A stretch of 20,091 nt of DNA, taken from contig JAKLKB010000127.1 in assembly GCA_023150835.1 (NCBI GenBank), positions 1 through 20,091 on the forward strand, given 5' to 3'. This stretch comes from Myxococcota bacterium. Lineage in GTDB: Bacteria > Myxococcota_C > UBA6777. Below are positions 15,502 through 20,091 of this stretch, one piece after another; within the stretch, counting starts at the first letter, position 1; each line of letters starts with the position of its first letter. The position numbers were made by a program, and so were the translations under genes. The notes under the pieces were generated by a model. The model saw only the letters and a program-made list of their open reading frames with translations, was not told where the DNA came from and searched no databases.

Positions 15502-18027
15502 CTATGCCGAACGATCCGGCGAAAGAGAATGAGATTCCACCGCTGGTTCTGCTGGAGACGCGATCAAGTGTTCATACTTTCTCGCAGAGGCCCGTGCGTA
15601 CAGGGCCATCACCACACCGATCAACGAAGGCGTGATCACCAACGCCGTCACCAAGCCGCTAAAGATCCCAAGAACTGCCAACAGGCCCAATTGCTGTAAT
15701 CCCGGGTGCATCAGGGGAATCAATGCCCCAAAACCGATCATGGATGTAAACGCCGCCAACAAGATCGCCATCAATACGCTTCGCGTACTCTCCACCACCG
15801 AACCACGGCCATCTTCATCCCAACGGTGGAAGATATACACACAATGATCGATGCCCAACCCAAGCGTCACAGGCAGCGCCATCACGTTGAACGCATTGAG
15901 ACGCAGACCAAACGCCCAGATCAAACCCAGCAGCATAAACAGCCCCGCCACCAGCGGAGCCAACACCAACGGAAGCGCAAGCAGTTGGCGGCGAAAACCG
16001 ACCAACAGCACCAACACGATCACCAAAAACGCCAACCCAACGGCCCTCGGACCATCTCGCCCGATCAACCAAAACATATCCGCCAGCACCATATTCGAGT
16101 CGCCGAGGATCACCTGCTTGTCATCGACGCTTTGCTTGATCTCTTTGAGTTCACGGCTCAACAGGATCGCGTTGTTGAGTTGCATGGGATTGATCCCGGG
16201 CGTCAAAAACATCAGCGGCTTGTTGCCGCCCAAACCATCGCGCACACTCGCAGGCAGATCTTCTAACTTGTAAGGTTTCGCACGCGCCATCGTACGGAAT
16301 CGCTTCAACAACGCAAGCTCTTTTTCATAATCATCCCGATCCAACGAGCGAAACGCCTTATCACCCAACAAAGCATCGATCTGGCGCAACAACGGCAGGT
16401 GTTCTTCGGGGCGTTCTGGCACCAACGAAAGCTGCGAGATGACCGAGCCAATCGAAGACCAACGCTTCTTTTGCAACGCTTCATCGATCTGGTTTTGTGC
16501 TTTGCGCAAGGCTTCCCACGAAGAAAACAACATCACGCCGGGTTCTGCTTCGCCAAAAAACACATCGCGCTTGAGCCGATCGTACACCCGCACCGCTTCG
16601 CTTCGGGTCACAAGGTTCCACACATCGTCGTCGAACTGGATGCGCCCCGACAGCAGCACAAACAGGCCCCACGAAGACAGGCCCACACACAATACCACAC
16701 CAAACACCCAAACACGCGTACGCACAGGCATGATCGATTTTTTTGCACGCTCATCTTTGGGCTTCGCCACGATCGGAGCGTGCTGCCCCATCAAGATCGT
16801 GAGCGTCGGGAAAACAATCAAAAAAGCAATCAAATTCAGGATCATCCCCACACCCGCAACCATCCCAAACTGATTCAGCCCCTTAAAGTCCGTCAGCATG
16901 ATCACCAAAAAAGCACCCGCCGAAGTAAATACCGCGATACTTCCGGCCTTTCCAGTACTCAACAGCGTCTCTTTCAACGCCTCCGTTAGCCCAAAGCCCC
17001 GTTCCCGTAGCTGCATATAGTGCATGAAAAAGTGGATGCCCATGTCGATCCCAAGACCAAACAAGATCGCCACAATAAAGGCTGTGATCGCGTTGATCTC
17101 TCCACCCGCCAGCCAATACGCCACCCCTGCCGTCCAAGCTACCCCCACAAGCAACGGCGTGCCGATCAACAAGATCGAGCGTTTTCGCCGCGTGTACAAA
17201 ACCAACAGCAAAAAGATCCCCGTCAACGAGATCGTGGACGCCAAGCCGATCTGTTGGTTGAGTGAGTCATCTTCTTCCAAACGCACCGTGTATCGGCCAC
17301 TATAATGGATCTTGATCGACGAAGACGTTGGCATCGCCTTTCGCGCACGCTGTTCGGCCACCCGCATCTGCGAAACCATCTTGCGAATAAATCCGATGTC
17401 GTTCTCCAACCCTTTTGGCTGCACCAGCAACACCGCTAACGTGCCTTCGCGATTTGTGATCATGCCATCGCCTGCAAGCACTTCGCGAGACAAACCATAG
17501 CGCTTCAACAGATCGTCCACTTCCAAGTTTGGCAGAGCCTTCTTCGCGGGTTCATCCCCCAAATCCACAAACATCGGATTGCGACGACGCACCTCGCGGC
17601 GAACTTCGTCACGCAGTTTTTCAACACGTTTCACAAGCACCGCAAGATCCGCCTTTTTCATCAAGTACAACGCCCGCTGTTGCACAAACGGATCAACCTT
17701 GTAATAGCGCAAACTGCGCACCACTTCGGTTTGCTTTTCCACTTCTTTCCCGAGCACTTTGACCATCTGCGCGACTTGCTTTTTGTCTTGGCCTTCCACC
17801 GCCAAGATCACAAACCCCAACCCCCCTACGCGCTTGGTGATCTGATCAAACCCACGCACCGACTCGTAATGCTCGGGAAGAAAAGCCGCAAAATCGCTAC
17901 GTATCCGAAGTCCTGTCGCGCTATACGCCGCAATTAACACCGAGATCAGCACGAATCCAAGGACCGGCCAAGGGCGTGGTTCGATCCAATCCACCCACGC
18001 CTCGATCCAACGCCTCTGTTTCGTCAT
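15502..18027 (-). CDS. RND/MMPL family exporter (HpnN-like)
   Basis: An 841-residue inner-membrane transporter with the typical duplicated RND layout. TM1 (~20-37) is followed by a large periplasmic loop to ~258; TM2-TM6 (~260-413) include the TM4 segment LFGLGIDMGIHFFMHY. TM7 (~438-460) is followed by a second periplasmic loop, and TM8-TM12 (~660-810) include TM10 TLGLGIDHCVYIFHRW. The Asp in each GID motif fits proton coupling. Such proteins export lipids or other hydrophobic molecules; the size fits HpnN-like hopanoid transporters. The ATG at 18027 is preferred over the longer frame from 18108, because GGGAGG is five bases upstream and the N-terminal TM1 begins soon after. It is 21 bases upstream of the glycosyltransferase gene and 146 bases downstream of the radical SAM gene. 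The substrate is probably linked to the products of those genes. Confidence 0.92.
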   Translation of the reverse strand: MTKQRRWIEAWVDWIEPRPWPVLGFVLISVLIAAYSATGLRIRSDFAAFLPEHYESVRGFDQITKRVGGLGFVILAVEGQDKKQVAQMVKVLGKEVEKQTEVVRSLRYYKVDPFVQQRALYLMKKADLAVLVKRVEKLRDEVRREVRRRNPMFVDLGDEPAKKALPNLEVDDLLKRYGLSREVLAGDGMITNREGTLAVLLVQPKGLENDIGFIRKMVSQMRVAEQRARKAMPTSSSIKIHYSGRYTVRLEEDDSLNQQIGLASTISLTGIFLLLVLYTRRKRSILLIGTPLLVGVAWTAGVAYWLAGGEINAITAFIVAILFGLGIDMGIHFFMHYMQLRERGFGLTEALKETLLSTGKAGSIAVFTSAGAFLVIMLTDFKGLNQFGMVAGVGMILNLIAFLIVFPTLTILMGQHAPIVAKPKDERAKKSIMPVRTRVWVFGVVLCVGLSSWGLFVLLSGRIQFDDDVWNLVTRSEAVRVYDRLKRDVFFGEAEPGVMLFSSWEALRKAQNQIDEALQKKRWSSIGSVISQLSLVPERPEEHLPLLRQIDALLGDKAFRSLDRDDYEKELALLKRFRTMARAKPYKLEDLPASVRDGLGGNKPLMFLTPGINPMQLNNAILLSRELKEIKQSVDDKQVILGDSNMVLADMFWLIGRDGPRAVGLAFLVIVLVLLVGFRRQLLALPLVLAPLVAGLFMLLGLIWAFGLRLNAFNVMALPVTLGLGIDHCVYIFHRWDEDGRGSVVESTRSVLMAILLAAFTSMIGFGALIPLMHPGLQQLGLLAVLGIFSGLVTALVITPSLIGVVMALYARASARKYEHLIASPAEPAVESHSLSPDRSA

Positions 18028-18173
18028 ACAAGCCTCCCGCCGTCCTGTTGAACGGGCTTCCTTGCCCTTCACAGTCCGCACGTTTGTAACACGCTGCGCG
18101 ATATCCACACAACTTCACAGCGACAACGCGGGCCTTTCCCCCCTGCTGTAGCCTCCGGAGATGAGCGACTCGC

Positions 18174-19397
18174 TCAAAATCCCATCAAACCACAGCAGCG
18201 ACGACACACGGGCATCGGTCCATCTTGAGAGATCGACGTACGAAACTTCCGCGCCTTCTCGTTGTTCCACAATTCTTTGATCGGTGTGTCTTTGATGTTT
18301 CCGATCTCATAATCGTGATAATCCCGACAAAAACTGGCGTCGCCGTTGCTGTCGAGTTCCAACGTCATAAAGATGCTAACGCACTGATTGTAGCCAAACG
18401 TCTCCTTGTGATCGGTATAATAGCGCTTGACTTCGTCCGGGCTTTTCAGTTCGGGCATCATCATCGGAGGACATTTCCCCCCATTATCCGCCGATATCTT
18501 CAACAGCTCTTGGTATTTGTCATAGATCGGAGCGTGATCAAAGTCTTTCCAAGAGCCGATCCATCCGTAATGCGTCGAGGGTTCAAAACCAAAACGGCGC
18601 TTGAAATCTTCGGTGTGTTCGTTGGCGGACTCTGCATCGATCCACCACGTCGGGTAAAACATATGCGCGTCAGCGTATTTCGCCACAAACTTGTACAGAT
18701 CCGCCACCACATCGACGTTATACGCCGTAATACAGCTAATCGGCACGATATAAGGGTAAAACAGGTCGCGCTCTTTCTTCTTGGCGCTCAATACATCCAA
18801 CGCTTCTTGGACAGACTTGAAGTTGTTGTGATTCTTTGCAACACCCGGGCGTTGTGTGTTGTGGATCTCTTCGTTTGGACCGTCCACGCTAAGATGCAAG
18901 ATCTTGCATGTCTCCAAGATATCATCCGCATACTTCGCGATATTCGTACCGTTGCTCACCAGAGAGATCGCCATACCGCGATCTTTGATGTAGTGCAAAA
19001 GCTCGATAATTCCGGGGTACAACATCGGCTCACCGCCCCAAAAGTACCAGATCGGACGCCACCCCGCATCCACCACCTCATCCACCACCCGCTTGTACAC
19101 TTCCAACGGAATCTCTTGTGCCTTCAACTCTTTCAGCGATTTCCCCACCAAGTAGCCGTTGTCTCCCCATTGACCGCAGGTATGGCAACGCAGGTTGCAC
19201 ATGTCTGTGATCCGAATCCCGATCAGCTGGATCTCGTCGCCTGTCCCATTCTTGGGCTTGAAAAAATGGCGGAAATTGAAGGTCTCTTTGGCGATCTGAT
19301 AGCGAGCAAGCGAATAGGACGTGCGAAAATCCTTTCGCGCCGCTGTGATCAACTGATTCATAAAAAAACGGCTCGACACTCGGCTTCTTTGTGGCAT
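18174..19397 (-). CDS. Radical SAM enzyme with SPASM-type C-terminus
   Basis: A 407-residue cytoplasmic enzyme expected to cleave S-adenosylmethionine by radical chemistry. The cluster-binding motif CNLRCHTC has Cys67, Cys71 and Cys74. GGEPMLYP (121-128), SLVSNGTN (145-152) and LHLSVDGP (167-174) are the usual SAM-domain landmarks. C-terminal cysteines at 309, 339, 357, 398, 401 and 402, with CRDYHDYEIGNI, fit a SPASM-like auxiliary cluster region. The start at 19397 has AAGAGGAA five bases upstream; the frame extends to 19646 but has no better start. The substrate is unknown: relatives modify peptides, cofactors or lipids. It is the first gene of a co-directional set with the RND exporter and glycosyltransferase, although the 146-base gap to the exporter could contain a separate promoter. 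Confidence 0.92.
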   Translation of the reverse strand: MPQRSRVSSRFFMNQLITAARKDFRTSYSLARYQIAKETFNFRHFFKPKNGTGDEIQLIGIRITDMCNLRCHTCGQWGDNGYLVGKSLKELKAQEIPLEVYKRVVDEVVDAGWRPIWYFWGGEPMLYPGIIELLHYIKDRGMAISLVSNGTNIAKYADDILETCKILHLSVDGPNEEIHNTQRPGVAKNHNNFKSVQEALDVLSAKKKERDLFYPYIVPISCITAYNVDVVADLYKFVAKYADAHMFYPTWWIDAESANEHTEDFKRRFGFEPSTHYGWIGSWKDFDHAPIYDKYQELLKISADNGGKCPPMMMPELKSPDEVKRYYTDHKETFGYNQCVSIFMTLELDSNGDASFCRDYHDYEIGNIKDTPIKELWNNEKARKFRTSISQDGPMPVCRRCCGLMGF

Positions 19398-19857
19398 GAG
19401 GGTTCCTCTTTGATCTACGAAAGTAATGCGTCCAAGATGCTTTTCACGCCGCATCTTCGCGTCCATTCGGACTTTACGCAAAACACAAACATCGAACGGG
19501 TGCGTTGTTCGACTTCCGCGCACGAAACGCCCCACAGCATAGGAGGCTCCGCCGCCAAAGTCCAATCTTTCAATCGCTTGTCTATCTATTCGATCAACGT
19601 CCGAAACGCAAGAGACTTGCTCTTGCTGGTGTTTTTTCGCCCCCATGCACGGAGTGTGCCCCGCTCTTTTGCGTCTCCCCTATCCACCAACAAATCCACA
19701 ACACGCTTCCTACACCGCCACACTGTGCGCCCCTCCTCTGTTGAAGAACCACCACACTCCTTCCCTTCGCTACTCCTGCTTTGGTGCGCAAACACTCCAT
19801 CCACCGCGAATTGGCTTTCGCACCCTGCTTCCCCTAGCATCTCGCCTCTCCCCAAAC

Positions 19858-19921
19858 CATCTTGCTTTGCAACGTCTTTTTCGCGTAATCATCTTGCTTT
19901 GCAACGTCTTTTTCGCGTAAT
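19858..19921. repeat. Perfect 32-bp tandem duplication
   Basis: Units 19858-19889 and 19890-19921 are identical, beginning CATCTTGCTTTGCAACG and ending TTTTTCGCGTAAT. The second unit ends at the very start of an inverted-repeat element (19920), so the duplication may reflect slippage or an insertion-linked event at that boundary. Confidence 0.92.
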
Positions 19922-19968
19922 ACGAAATCCGCCCATCGTGCGCTCGTAAAGATGTAGGGGCAGCCCCC
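19920..19968 (+). repeat. Left end of an intergenic inverted-repeat element
   Basis: ATACGAAATCCG (19920-19931) followed by CGTAAAGATGTAGGGGCAG (19945-19963) matches the left ends of the elements at 8573 and 13996. The right end is not clear: CGGATAGTCTAG at 19996-20007 is a possible but weak partner. The copy may be truncated or diverged. Confidence 0.55.
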
Positions 19969-20042
19969 ATACGCGCCTTGTTAAGGTGGAAACACCGGAT
20001 AGTCTAGCCTGATCGCCGTTTCTTTTGTCGCCCCCCCTCAAT

Positions 20043-20060
20043 CCCCCCGTGAACGGGGGG
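20043..20060. repeat. GC-rich hairpin
   Basis: CCCCCCGT (20043-20050) and ACGGGGGG (20053-20060) form an eight-pair stem, probably with a GTGAAC apical loop in practice. No T-run follows. It lies near the window end, and the gene it may serve is not visible. Confidence 0.6.
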
Positions 20061-20091
20061 AAGTTGGAACGGGCAGCGTCTGCGCGTCGTG

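Larger units (their letters stand above)
19398..20091. other. Non-coding gap with repeats upstream of the radical SAM gene
   Basis: No gene is supported here. The open frames on both strands are short, lack ribosome sites and have unusual composition. The stretch should contain the promoter of the radical SAM gene in its first 100-250 bases, though none is clear. It also contains a C/T-rich stretch around 19640-19860, a perfect 32-base tandem duplication (19858-19921), the left end of an inverted-repeat element (19920 onward) and a GC-rich hairpin (20043-20060). Confidence 0.55.

Noticed and set aside
19398-19646. N-terminal extension of the radical SAM protein
   Set aside because: The ATG at 19397 has a good AAGAGGAA site and fits the family start; the extension has no ribosome site or domain-like sequence.
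19586-19855. Small minus-strand gene upstream of the radical SAM gene
   Set aside because: No ribosome site, odd composition from a C/T-rich tract and no recognisable protein features.
18225-19949. Long plus-strand open frame (574 codons) opposite the radical SAM gene
   Set aside because: It is antisense to a gene with unmistakable radical SAM motifs, has no domain-like sequence or ribosome site, and is rich in His/Arg as expected for the reverse complement of the real codon bias.

Overview
The window looks like chromosomal DNA from a Gram-negative bacterium of moderately high GC. Supporting this are a membrane-anchored malate:quinone oxidoreductase, a large probable surface lipoprotein with an Asp/Glu/Ser-rich stalk, an RND/MMPL exporter, AGGAG-type ribosome sites and repeat-rich intergenic gaps. 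The style suggests a myxobacterium or other former deltaproteobacterium, but this is a weak inference because there is no rRNA or other phylogenetic marker. No tRNA, rRNA, CRISPR array, transposase or phage gene was seen.

Layout. 1-536 is non-coding and repeat-bearing. 537-2883 (+) holds two tandem, distantly paralogous exported proteins of unknown function. 2899-4506 (-) is malate:quinone oxidoreductase, convergent with them. 4604-8062 (-) is a very large secreted six-hairpin glycosidase-like lipoprotein, preceded by a 97-residue unknown protein (8244-8537, -). A 428-base divergent gap follows. Then come a small protein that may have a restriction-endonuclease-like fold (8966-9304, +) and a translationally coupled XdhC-MocA pair for molybdenum cofactor handling (9455-11277, +). 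A repeat-filled gap leads to a 747-residue protein with polynucleotide kinase, metallophosphatase and T4 Rnl1-like RNA ligase domains in one chain (11737-13980, +). The right third is a minus-strand gene set: radical SAM/SPASM enzyme (18174-19397), RND/MMPL exporter (15502-18027) and family 2 glycosyltransferase (14224-15480). 19398-20091 is non-coding with repeats.

How the genes work together. The RNA repair protein carries the end-healing and sealing activities expected for mending cleaved RNA such as tRNA, with no Hen1-like methylase beside it. The radical SAM, exporter and glycosyltransferase genes resemble a lipid or glycolipid modification-and-transport set, perhaps comparable to the hopanoid HpnH/HpnN/HpnI functions. 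XdhC and MocA prepare the cofactor for a xanthine dehydrogenase-type enzyme that is not encoded here.

Between genes there is a family of short elements ending in ATACGANATCCG inverted repeats with variable hairpins inside; two of them bracket the RNA repair gene. The coding DNA is also strongly enriched in GATC, arising largely from a preference for G-ending codons before Ile ATC. These two patterns and the RNA repair fusion are the most interesting things in the window.
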